Part shown: positions 1-7,009 of the stretch, piece after piece | Position numbering within the stretch: the stretch's first letter is position 1 | Layout: every line of letters begins with the position of its first letter | NCBI GenBank assembly: GCA_025141015.1 | Contig: CP081099.1 | Coordinates: 1 to 64,000 of the forward strand | Reading direction: 5' to 3' | Origin: Rhodobacteraceae bacterium M382 | Lineage (GTDB): Bacteria > Pseudomonadota > Alphaproteobacteria > Rhodobacterales > Rhodobacteraceae | DNA length: 64,000 nucleotides | Position numbers and translations under genes: made by a program | The notes under the pieces: model-generated | The model's database searches: none | What the model saw: the letters and a program-made list of their open reading frames with translations, nothing else | Told to the model about the DNA's origin: nothing

Positions 1-48
1 GTTTTGCGGAAGTCGGGGCAGGCAGGTCGGGGCGGGCAGATCGGGGCA

Positions 49-864
49 TCACCCCGGCAGGCGTTGCCAGACCCAAAGCCCCATCCCGGCCAGGGCCAGC
101 GCCGCACCAAAGGGCAGGGGCCTGTCCGGGGCCAGCGCGCTCCGATCGGACAGCCGCTGCAACAGCGCCACGGTCAGCGCCCCAAGGGCGGCCAGACCCA
201 CCAGATGCGGCAGCAGCGCGGGACCGGTCAGCGCCCCCAGCCCGGCCATAAGTTTGACATCGCCCAACCCCAAGCCCGTCGCGCCCCCGCAAGTGGCGAT
301 AGGTGATCCGGATCAGCCAGAAGCTGCCGCGCCCAGCCCGGCCCCGACCAGGGCCGCAGCAGGACCACCCCCGCGCCGGGCTGCAGCGCCAGTCCCAGCG
401 CCAGGATCAAGGTGGCCCCGGTCAGCAGATCAGGCAGGCGGAACCACATCAGGTCGCTTGCCACCAGCGCCAGCAGCCCCCAGAGCAGCGCCACATTCAA
501 CAGCAGCTCCGGGGCTGTGCCGCCCCTGGCCACCACGATTGCCGCCAGCCCCATGGCGGTCAGTTCGATATAAAGATGCCAGGGGGCCACTGCGCCGCCA
601 CAGTGGCGACAGCGCCCCGCGCAGCAGGGCATAGGACAGGACCGGGATCAGATCCGGCACAGTCAGCCGGGCTCCACAGCGCCGACAGGCCGAATGCGGG
701 CGGATCACGCTTTCGCCCCGGGGCAGCCGGTCGGCCAGCACGCCCAGAAACGAGCCCACCGCAGGGCTGATCAGAAGGATCAGCAGAGACAGAGGGCCCG
801 TCAGAGAGCCTGTCAGAGAGCGGGGCGCGGTATTGAACATGGCATCGAACATGGTATCGAACAT
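49..864 (-). pseudogene. gspO: gspO prepilin peptidase, interrupted by single-base indels
   Basis: Type II secretion prepilin peptidase, an inner-membrane aspartyl protease that cleaves and N-methylates the pseudopilins. The family signature is present but spread over several reading frames: SPAVGSFLGVLADRLPRGES, the two zinc-type pairs CRRC and CRHC, LMWFRLPD and the active-site GLGLGDVKLMAG. Reading through needs about four corrections: one extra C in the run at 615-618, one missing C at 368-372, one missing base near 326-328, and one extra C at 268-271. The net change is zero and the restored protein reads normally throughout. Start candidates are three in-frame ATGs at 864, 852 and 840, inside a 12-bp tandem repeat. 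It is divergent from gspG. It is either a recent pseudogene or sequence error. Confidence 0.8.
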
Positions 865-867
865 GGC
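832..867. repeat. 12-bp tandem repeat (3 copies) at the gspO start
   Basis: Three copies of a 12-bp unit (ATCGAACATGGT with small variations) encode MFDT-MFDA-MFNT at the likely gspO N-terminus. Each copy supplies an in-frame ATG, so the true start is ambiguous. Confidence 0.7.
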
Positions 868-869
868 GG

Positions 870-1045
870 GGGCGGGTCCGGCGGTTTTTTCCTGGCCTTT
901 GGCAATAGCGGATCGCAGCCCCACCTGAAAACCGCTATCCACTTTTACGGGAAATGTTTTATCATGGCGCCAGCACAGGGAATTCAGATGTCTTTCACAG
1001 CCGCAGCCGTTTTCCAGACCGACACACCCGGAGTCGGGAGGTGAC
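870..1045. promoter_or_regulatory. divergent control region between gspO and gspG
   Basis: This non-coding stretch separates the divergent gspO and gspG. It holds a 7-bp inverted repeat, ATAGCGG at 905-911 and CCGCTAT at 932-938, that could be an operator. A strong Shine-Dalgarno (GGAGGTGAC) directly precedes the gspG ATG at 1046. I could not assign -35/-10 boxes with confidence. Confidence 0.45.
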
Positions 1046-1489
1046 ATGCACGAGACCACAAGCGCCAAGGGCGAGCAGGGGTTTTCCCTGCTCGAACTGA
1101 TGGTCGTGGTCGTGATCCTGTCGGTTCTGGCGCTGGTGATCGTGCCGCGGGTCATCGACCGCCCCGACCAGGCCCGCGCCGCCCGGGCGCAATCCGACCT
1201 TGCCGCCATCTCCAGCGCGGTGCAGCTCTACAAGCTGGACAATTTCCGCTATCCGACGACCGAACAGGGGTTGCAGGCGCTGGTCAGCCCGCCGAACGCG
1301 GAACCGTTGGCGCCGAATTGGGCCAGCGGCGGGTATATGGATCGGCTGCCCAAGGATCCCTGGGGGCAGATCTATCAGTATCTGTCGCCCGGGGTGCATG
1401 GGGATTTTGACGTCTTCACCTATGGGGCCGACGGGGTGCCCGGCGGCGCGGGGGCGGATGCGGATATCGGATCATGGAGCACGCAATAA
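1046..1489 (+). CDS. gspG: type II secretion major pseudopilin GspG
   Basis: Major pseudopilin of the T2SS, forming the short periplasmic pseudopilus that pushes substrates through the secretin. The 147 residues carry a short basic leader, then the prepilin peptidase site G|FSLLELMVVVVIL with Glu at +5 and the hydrophobic helix. The globular part has GspG hallmarks (AVQLYKLDNFRYPTTEQGL, LPKDPWG, YLSPG, and a C-terminal GADGVPGG...DADIGSW calcium-binding loop). Length is normal for the family. A strong GGAGG site lies upstream. It is the first gene of gspGHIJKLM and overlaps gspH by 16 nt. Confidence 0.96.
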   Translation: MHETTSAKGEQGFSLLELMVVVVILSVLALVIVPRVIDRPDQARAARAQSDLAAISSAVQLYKLDNFRYPTTEQGLQALVSPPNAEPLAPNWASGGYMDRLPKDPWGQIYQYLSPGVHGDFDVFTYGADGVPGGAGADADIGSWSTQ

Positions 1490-1953
1490 CCCGCAGGGAT
1501 CTGTCGGTGGCGCGCGCGCGTCCGGGTCTGCCAAACGAGAGGCCAGACGAAAGGCCGGGACAGGCGGGGGTGACGCTGATCGAATTGTTGATCGTGGTTG
1601 CGGTGATGGCCAGCCTGGCCGCCGGGGTCAGCCTGATGGCGGGGCGCGGCGTGGCAGCGGGCGAGAGCGATCTGTCCCGCTTTGTCCGCAGCTATGAGCA
1701 GAACCGCAGTCTTGCGGTGTTGGAACGGCGGATGCGCGGCCTGGTTCTGGATCCGGCGGGCAGCCGCCAGGCCTTGAAACAGGATGGTGCCTGGGATCAG
1801 CCGGGGCGGCTGCAGCGTTGGAATGGCCGGGTGTCATATCTGGTTGAAGGTGCGCGTTCGGCCGCTTCGGATGCACCGGATATCCTGTTTCTGCCCACCG
1901 GACAGACCAGCGCCTTTGTGATCACCTTTGAGGCGCGGCAATGCCGCAAGTGA
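1474..1953 (+). CDS. gspH: type II secretion minor pseudopilin GspH (3' end frameshifted)
   Basis: Minor pseudopilin of the T2SS pseudopilus tip complex. After a long N-terminal leader (about 32 residues) comes the processing motif G|VTLIELLIVVAVMASLAAG with Glu at +5, then a GspH-like body (LAVLERRMRGLVLDPAGSR, ILFLPTGQTSAFVITFEA). The frame stops at 1953 after ...EARQCRK. Removing one A of the pair at 1948-1949 extends it to CRSDGWTGLRCDAG ending at 1987, a natural ending that would overlap a gspI start at 1972 by 16 nt, the same overlap as gspG/gspH. The stop is therefore probably caused by an indel or sequence error. Confidence 0.85.
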   Translation: MEHAITRRDLSVARARPGLPNERPDERPGQAGVTLIELLIVVAVMASLAAGVSLMAGRGVAAGESDLSRFVRSYEQNRSLAVLERRMRGLVLDPAGSRQALKQDGAWDQPGRLQRWNGRVSYLVEGARSAASDAPDILFLPTGQTSAFVITFEARQCRK

Positions 1954-1956
1954 CGG

Positions 1957-2358
1957 ATGGACAGGGCTCAGATGCGACGCGGGTTGAGATCAGGGCGCGA
2001 CCAACAGGGGCTGACCCTGCTCGAACTGGTAATTGCGGTGGCGGTGCTGTCGCTGGGCGCGATTGCAACCACACGGGCGATGGATCAGGCGCGGCTGTCG
2101 TTGGGGGGGGCGATGCCCCGGCTGCTGGCCCAGGTCGCGGCGCAGAACCGGGCCGAAGAGCTGCGCCTGCTGGGCGTTTGCCGGGGCGGGTGGTCTGCCC
2201 GCGCAGGTCCAGATGGGCCCCTATCCGATCACGGTGCGCGTCGGACAGCGAAACCCACCGCAGGGGGGCTGGTTCAGGCCCGGATCGTGGCCCGCAGCCC
2301 GTCGGGGCCGGGCGCGGTGCTGCTGACCTTTGTGCCACCGCAGGGGCCGGGCGGATGA
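1957..2358 (+). CDS. gspI: type II secretion minor pseudopilin GspI (internal compensating frameshifts)
   Basis: Minor pseudopilin GspI. The cleavage site and helix G|LTLLELVIAVAVLSLG, with Glu at +5, follow a short basic leader; QVAAQNRAEELRLLG is the usual GspI helix. The central part of this frame (about residues 74-101) looks scrambled, while the +1 frame there reads AGAGGLPAQVQMGPYPITVR, which suits GspI. One extra T in the run at 2177-2179 and one missing C in the run at 2254-2256 would restore a continuous protein ending LVQARIVARSPSG...LLTFVPP. The start may be 1957 or 1972; the latter fits the corrected gspH end. Confidence 0.82.
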   Translation: MDRAQMRRGLRSGRDQQGLTLLELVIAVAVLSLGAIATTRAMDQARLSLGGAMPRLLAQVAAQNRAEELRLLGVCRGGWSARAGPDGPLSDHGARRTAKPTAGGLVQARIVARSPSGPGAVLLTFVPPQGPGG

Positions 2359-2362
2359 GCGG

Positions 2363-3049
2363 ATGAGCGGATCTGGCCACATCGGCAGGGCGCGCCGGGA
2401 TCTGGGTCTGACCCTGATCGAACTGATCGCGGCCATGGCGATTTTTGCGCTGGTGGCGGTGATGGGGCTGCAGGCGCTGACCGGGGCCTTGCGTATGCGC
2501 GACCGTCTGGATGAGATGGCACAGGACGCGGGCGATCTGGGGCTGGGGCTGGGGCTGCTGCGCAACGATCTGTCGGCGATGATGCCGTTGCTGTTTCACC
2601 CGCCGGGCGGGGGCACCCGGTCGGGGCTGGATCTGTCCGGGAATGGGTTGGTGTTGTCCTTTTCCATTGGCGGGCAGGCGGATCTGCCCCCGGTCGACAG
2701 CCTGGGGCTGCACCGGGTCGAATGGCGGCTTGATCCGGGGCGTCAGGTCCTGCTGCGCCGGGCCTGGCCGGTGCTGACCCCGGCTGATTCCCGCGCCGCC
2801 GGACCCGAGGTGATCTATCTCACCGGGGTGCGTGCCCTGTCGGTGCGCAGCTACTGGCCGCAACTGGGATGGGTGCCCGGGGTCGAAAGCGGGGCACCGC
2901 GCGTCGCGCCTGCTCCGGGGGGGGCGGATTCGGATGGGCCGCTGGTGGCGGTGGTTGACAGCTATTCCGATACGCTGCCCGATGCGGTGGAGCTGACGCT
3001 TGATCTGGAGGGTTTTGGACAGATCCGGCTGGTGGAGGCGATACGATGA
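2363..3049 (+). CDS. gspJ: type II secretion minor pseudopilin GspJ
   Basis: Minor pseudopilin GspJ, part of the I-J-K tip complex that initiates pseudopilus assembly. It has the motif G|LTLIELIAAMAIFALVAVM with Glu at +5, the J-type AQDAGDLGLGLGLLRNDLSAM segment, and a C-terminal LPDAVELTLDLEGFGQIRL typical of the family. The start at 2363 (MSGSGHIG) is preferred over the longer 2330 frame start because it follows the gspI stop by 4 nt. It overlaps gspK by 4 nt (ATGA), indicating translational coupling. About 228 residues, normal length, no frameshift. Confidence 0.92.
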   Translation: MSGSGHIGRARRDLGLTLIELIAAMAIFALVAVMGLQALTGALRMRDRLDEMAQDAGDLGLGLGLLRNDLSAMMPLLFHPPGGGTRSGLDLSGNGLVLSFSIGGQADLPPVDSLGLHRVEWRLDPGRQVLLRRAWPVLTPADSRAAGPEVIYLTGVRALSVRSYWPQLGWVPGVESGAPRVAPAPGGADSDGPLVAVVDSYSDTLPDAVELTLDLEGFGQIRLVEAIR

Positions 3050-3987
3050 GGCGGGCCGGGACCGCAGAGACACAAGAGGCCACGCGCGGGTTTGTCCTGC
3101 TCAATGCCTTGGTGCTGGTGGCGGCATTGGCCGCGGCGGCGGCCTTTGTGCTGTCACGGGCCGAATCCACCCGCCAGCGTCAGGCCGGGGCGCAGGGCGC
3201 GGTGCAGGGCGGGCTGTATCTTGATGGGTTCGAGGCGCTGGCCCTGACCCTGCTGAGAGCCGATCAGCGTGGCGGACCGATTGACGGGCCGGGCGACAAT
3301 TGGGCCCGGGCAGAATATACAGTCGATATTGACCGGGGGCGTATCTCGGGCGGGATCCAGGATCTGCAGGGGCGGTTCAACGTCAACTGGCTGGCCAACC
3401 CCGAGGATGTCGCCGCGCTGGCCGCCTTTGAACGGTTGCTGGTCGATCTGAACCTGCGCCCGCAACTGGTCGGGGTGATCGTGGCCAGCCTGCGCCCGGG
3501 CGGGGCGGCGGCCCAACAGGCCTATGCGCGGCTGCAGCCGCCGGTGACGCCGGTGGGGGGGCCGGTTCTGATGGTCGAACAGCTGCGCCAGATCCCGGGG
3601 CTGCGCCCGCGGGATTACGCGCGGCTGGCCCCGCATCTGGCGGCCTTGCCCAGCGACAGCCAGCTGAATGTGAACACGGCTTCTGTCACGGTGCTCAAGA
3701 GCCTGTTGCCCGGAGCCAAGGCCGAGGGGTTGACCCAAATCCTGAGCAACCGGGCCCGCCAGCCCTTTGGCTCGACCGAGGATTTCCTGACCCGGGTCGC
3801 GCCGGTGGTGGGCGATGCCGGGGTGCCGGAACTGGAAGAGCTGCGCTTTGGCATTGGCTCGGCCTGGTTTCACGCCGATATTGCGGTTGAGCTGGACGGG
3901 CTTATCCTGAGACGTCAAACCATATTCGAACGCAGGCCCCTGCCGTATGGGCCACAAGTTGCCTATCGGCTGGAGAACAGACCATGA
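3046..3987 (+). CDS. gspK: type II secretion minor pseudopilin GspK
   Basis: GspK, the large minor pseudopilin that caps the pseudopilus tip. The prepilin site is RG|FVLLNALVLVAALAAAAAFV; it lacks Glu+5, as is normal for GspK. The long globular part carries the expected landmarks: GGIQDLQGRFNVNWL, then SQLNVNTASVTVLKSLLPG (the helix-hairpin-helix-like NxNTA segment), and RARQPFGSTEDFL. At 313 residues it is of normal length. It overlaps both gspJ and gspL by 4 nt. Confidence 0.93.
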   Translation: MRRAGTAETQEATRGFVLLNALVLVAALAAAAAFVLSRAESTRQRQAGAQGAVQGGLYLDGFEALALTLLRADQRGGPIDGPGDNWARAEYTVDIDRGRISGGIQDLQGRFNVNWLANPEDVAALAAFERLLVDLNLRPQLVGVIVASLRPGGAAAQQAYARLQPPVTPVGGPVLMVEQLRQIPGLRPRDYARLAPHLAALPSDSQLNVNTASVTVLKSLLPGAKAEGLTQILSNRARQPFGSTEDFLTRVAPVVGDAGVPELEELRFGIGSAWFHADIAVELDGLILRRQTIFERRPLPYGPQVAYRLENRP

Positions 3988-5273
3988 CAGCGCGCCAAAC
4001 CCGCAGGGCCGACAAGGCCGACAAGGCCGCAGCCGCCCAGGCTGAGGCGTTTCTGCGTCTGGACGCGGATCGCGCGGATATGGCCGGCCAGGTGGTGCTG
4101 GTGCCGGGGGCCGAGGTGCTGATGCTGGCGCTGGATCTGCCACAGGGGGTGCGGGGCGCGGCGCGCGAACAGGTGGCGTGGCGGCAATTGCGCGATGACA
4201 TCGGGTTGGGGCCGGACACGGTCGAAATGCATCCCTATCGCGGGGCGGGCAGGCCGGATGGCTGGACCCGGGTGCTGGTGGCGGATGCCGGGCTGATGGC
4301 GGGCTGGCGCGCACGGGTGGGTGCGGCGCGGGCGGTGCTGCCGGATTATCTGGCGCTGCCGACGGCACCGGGGCTGTGGGTGCTGGCGCTGCCACCAGGG
4401 AACGGGGCAGATACAGGATCTGACAGTGGATCAGACAGCGGGCCAGACAGTGGGTCAGGGACCATGCAGGTCCGGCTGGGCCCCGACAGCGGGTTCTCCT
4501 GCGAGGCCGGGATTGCGCCCTTGATGCTGCGCCGGGCGCTGGAAGAAGCCGTCGAAGATCCGCCCCGGGCGGTTCTTCTGCAGGGAGCCGGATCCGCCGG
4601 TTGGCTGGCGGCGCTGCTGGACGAGTATGACATTCCCCTTCTGCGGGACACGGGCGCGCTGAAGGATCATGGGGTCGACCCGCCGGATGTGCTGGCCCAT
4701 GGAGAGCTGGCGGCCGATTTGCGCGCCGATCCGCGCGCGGCCCGCGACCGGTTGCATCGCCGCATCCTGCCCTGGCGCTGGACGGTGCTGGCGGCGCTGG
4801 TGGCGGTTGGGGTCTGGGCCGCGGTACAGCTGTTCGAGATTGACCGGATGGAGCGTGAAACAGCGGCGCTTCGGGCCGAGATGGACACGATCGTGCGGCA
4901 GTATTTCGTGCCCTCGGGGCCAATTCTGGACGTGCGGACGCAGGTGTCGCGGGCGCTGGCGGCCCGCCAGGCCGAGGCGGCGGCGGCCTCGGGGCGGGAA
5001 TCGCCGCTGGTCCTGTTCGGACAGGTGGCCGACGTGCTGGCCGGATCCGACGCCAAGACCGATCTGGCGGTCTATACGCCGGTTGACGGGTTGGCGCTGG
5101 ATCTGCGTCTGGCCGATTTTGCGGCCGTGGACCGGCTGGTCGATGCCTTTGAGACCGCCGGGATTGCGGTCGATCTGAGAGACGCCCGGGTCAGCGGTGA
5201 AACCCGCGAGGTGCGGGCCGATCTGCGGCTGCGTCCCAAGAGCGGATCCGAAACCGGGGAGGTCGGGCAATGA
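3984..5273 (+). CDS. gspL: type II secretion inner-membrane assembly protein GspL
   Basis: GspL couples the cytoplasmic ATPase GspE to the inner-membrane platform. The cytoplasmic actin-like region is about residues 20-260, a single transmembrane helix lies at about 266-284 (WTVLAALVAVGVWAAVQLF), and a periplasmic ferredoxin-like domain follows to residue 429. A low-complexity Gly/Ser/Asp run (about residues 141-159, TGSDSGSDSGPDSGSG) is inserted in the cytoplasmic domain and encoded by short DNA repeats near 4412-4460. It is translationally coupled to gspK and gspM by 4-nt overlaps. Confidence 0.88.
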   Translation: MTARQTRRADKADKAAAAQAEAFLRLDADRADMAGQVVLVPGAEVLMLALDLPQGVRGAAREQVAWRQLRDDIGLGPDTVEMHPYRGAGRPDGWTRVLVADAGLMAGWRARVGAARAVLPDYLALPTAPGLWVLALPPGNGADTGSDSGSDSGPDSGSGTMQVRLGPDSGFSCEAGIAPLMLRRALEEAVEDPPRAVLLQGAGSAGWLAALLDEYDIPLLRDTGALKDHGVDPPDVLAHGELAADLRADPRAARDRLHRRILPWRWTVLAALVAVGVWAAVQLFEIDRMERETAALRAEMDTIVRQYFVPSGPILDVRTQVSRALAARQAEAAAASGRESPLVLFGQVADVLAGSDAKTDLAVYTPVDGLALDLRLADFAAVDRLVDAFETAGIAVDLRDARVSGETREVRADLRLRPKSGSETGEVGQ

Positions 5274-5773
5274 CACAGCGGTTCATCGACATGCTGTTGC
5301 GGCTCAGCCCGCGGGAACGCGCCCTGTTGGGGCTGCTGGGGGCGGTGGTTCTGCCGGCGCTGATCTGGATGGCGGTGATCGCGCCGCTTCAGACCCGCCA
5401 CGCGGCGGCGCTCCAGGCCCGGAGCGACATCCGGGCGCTGGGGAGCTGGGTTGTCGGACGCACGGCCGAACAGGTTCGGCTTGGGGGTGACATGGGCGGG
5501 GCTGCCGGATCACAGCGGGTGCCGCCGCTGGGGATCAGCGGTCTGGAACAGAGCCTGGTGGCTGCGGGGCTGCGCACGGCGGTGAGCGAATTGGGCGGGC
5601 AGGCGGATGGCCGGATCGAACTGCGCTTTGACAGGGTGCCCTTTACCGATCTGGCGGGCTGGCTGTCGCACTCGGATCCGGACTGGGGGTATGACATCAC
5701 GGCCTTCCGGCTCGAGCGCGGTGAAGAACCGGGGCTGGTCGCCGTCGATCTCACGCTCGAGCCGCAGGGGTAG
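5270..5773 (+). CDS. gspM: type II secretion protein GspM
   Basis: GspM, the bitopic inner-membrane partner of GspL. A short cytoplasmic N-terminus (LLRLSPRERALLGLLG, the usual LSPRER motif) is followed by one transmembrane helix (about 17-37) and a coiled/periplasmic ferredoxin-like domain (IELRFDRVPFTDLAGWL...VTFRLERG-like ending with VDLTLEPQG). The 167 residues fit the family. It is the last gene of the gspG-M run; no gspN follows. Confidence 0.9.
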   Translation: MTQRFIDMLLRLSPRERALLGLLGAVVLPALIWMAVIAPLQTRHAAALQARSDIRALGSWVVGRTAEQVRLGGDMGGAAGSQRVPPLGISGLEQSLVAAGLRTAVSELGGQADGRIELRFDRVPFTDLAGWLSHSDPDWGYDITAFRLERGEEPGLVAVDLTLEPQG

Positions 5774-5800
5774 CCGGGGATGCGGGGACTGGAGGTCCGC

Positions 5801-6352
5801 TCAGCGCAGGGATTTGAGCTGAACCGCGATGCTGGCCTGGCGCCCGGCGACGGCGCCCAGCGGGTCCAGCTCGGGGTCATTTTTCAGCACTTCGGAAAAG
5901 GCGCTCTGGGCCTGGCCCAGATATTGCCGGCCCTTGGTGCTGTCGCCACCGGTCAGCGCGGTCAGCCCGAGTTCGTGATAGGAGGTGCCCAGCACCGCCA
6001 GCGCAGCGCTGCGCGCGGTGCCGCTCTGGCGCTGGCTCAGCGCCTGGGCCTGGGTGGCCGCCTGACCATAGGCACCGCTGCGCAGCAGACTATGCGCATA
6101 TTCCAGCTGAAGCCGGTCGCGCAGGGGGCCTGCCTCCTGCATCATCTTGGCATAGAGCCGGTTGGATTTGTCGTAATTGCCGGTCTCAAGCGCCGAGCGC
6201 GCCGAGGTGTAATCGCGGCGGAACCCGTCGGATCCGGTGCTTTGGCCGTCATCACAGCCAACCAATGCCATCAAGAAAACGCCCGCGAACGCGGGTTTCA
6301 GAAACTGTCCTGCCATCATGACCTGCTCTTTCGGCTGTCTTTTCTTTTTCAT
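5801..6352 (-). CDS. TPR-like lipoprotein inside the gsp cluster
   Basis: Predicted lipoprotein of 183 residues (or about 172 from the internal ATG, MMAGQF). The signal peptide FAGVFLMALVGC ends in a lipobox (LVGC). The mature part is all-helical with tetratricopeptide-like repeats (ALETGNYDKSNRLYAKMMQ, AHSLLRSGAYGQAATQAQAL, VLGTSYHELGLTALTGGDS). It lies on the opposite strand between gspM and gspC and converges on gspM. Its position in a T2SS locus lacking gspS suggests a pilotin-like or assembly role for the secretin, but that is inference. It could equally be an unrelated outer-membrane or periplasmic TPR protein. Confidence 0.75.
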   Translation of the reverse strand: MKKKRQPKEQVMMAGQFLKPAFAGVFLMALVGCDDGQSTGSDGFRRDYTSARSALETGNYDKSNRLYAKMMQEAGPLRDRLQLEYAHSLLRSGAYGQAATQAQALSQRQSGTARSAALAVLGTSYHELGLTALTGGDSTKGRQYLGQAQSAFSEVLKNDPELDPLGAVAGRQASIAVQLKSLR

Positions 6353-6432
6353 ACACGTACCATGACGCCGCGTCTGCGTCTATCAGCGTGCGCGATACCC
6401 GTTCAGAACTGTTGCCCGGAGGTTGCTGCCTG

Positions 6433-6900
6433 ATGCGTCTGCTTGCCCTGCTCCTGACCTGTGCCTGTCTCGCCGTGGCGGGCTGGTTCGGATATGACCT
6501 GTGGCAGCGGCTGCAGACCCCACCGCCCGCGGTGCCGACATTGGCCGCGGCGCTGCCCGATGAAACCGGTGCCCAGCCGGACAGGGCGGGCCAGACCCGG
6601 GCCTGGCCGAGCTTGTTCGGCACCCGCGACGTCCCCGAACCGCAACCGCCGCAACCCCCCGCGCCGCCGGCTCCGCCGATGCCACCGATCGACAGCCTGG
6701 GCTATCGGCTCAAAGGGGTGGTCAGCGCCGAAGGCGGCAATTGGGCCATTGTCACCCATCCGACCGGAGATGTGATCCTGAAGCCGGGAGATGACCTGAC
6801 CGAGGGCATCCAGGTGGATGAAATCGACGACCAGGGCCTGTGGCTGACCCGGGGTGGGGATCGGGTTTTGTTGGGATTTGACGCCCCGGCCGGGCAATGA
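6433..6900 (+). CDS. gspC: type II secretion protein GspC
   Basis: GspC links the inner-membrane platform to the secretin. Starting at 6433 (MRLLALLL, preceded by CCGGAGG) gives about 155 residues: an N-terminal membrane anchor, a Pro-rich spacer (PEPQPPQPPAPPAPPMPPID) and a homology-region domain (LGYRLKGVVSAEGGNWAIV...LKPGDDLTEGIQVDEID) that binds the secretin N0 domain. There is no C-terminal PDZ or coiled-coil domain, so it is a short form. It opens the gspCDEF run. Confidence 0.85.
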   Translation: MRLLALLLTCACLAVAGWFGYDLWQRLQTPPPAVPTLAAALPDETGAQPDRAGQTRAWPSLFGTRDVPEPQPPQPPAPPAPPMPPIDSLGYRLKGVVSAEGGNWAIVTHPTGDVILKPGDDLTEGIQVDEIDDQGLWLTRGGDRVLLGFDAPAGQ

Positions 6901-7009
6901 GGTCTCACCGGGTACGAAGACAGGTGCTATTTACTTTGTGATAGGGTAAGCTGTGCCCCAGAATAAGAAACGAGCGGTTGATCCGATCAGGTAAAAATAC
7001 CGGCGGGTC

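Noticed and set aside
430-1209. 259-codon minus frame as a complete gspO
   Set aside because: Its first 115 codons are antisense to gspG and the upstream region, and its last part is out of frame. Only the middle is prepilin peptidase.
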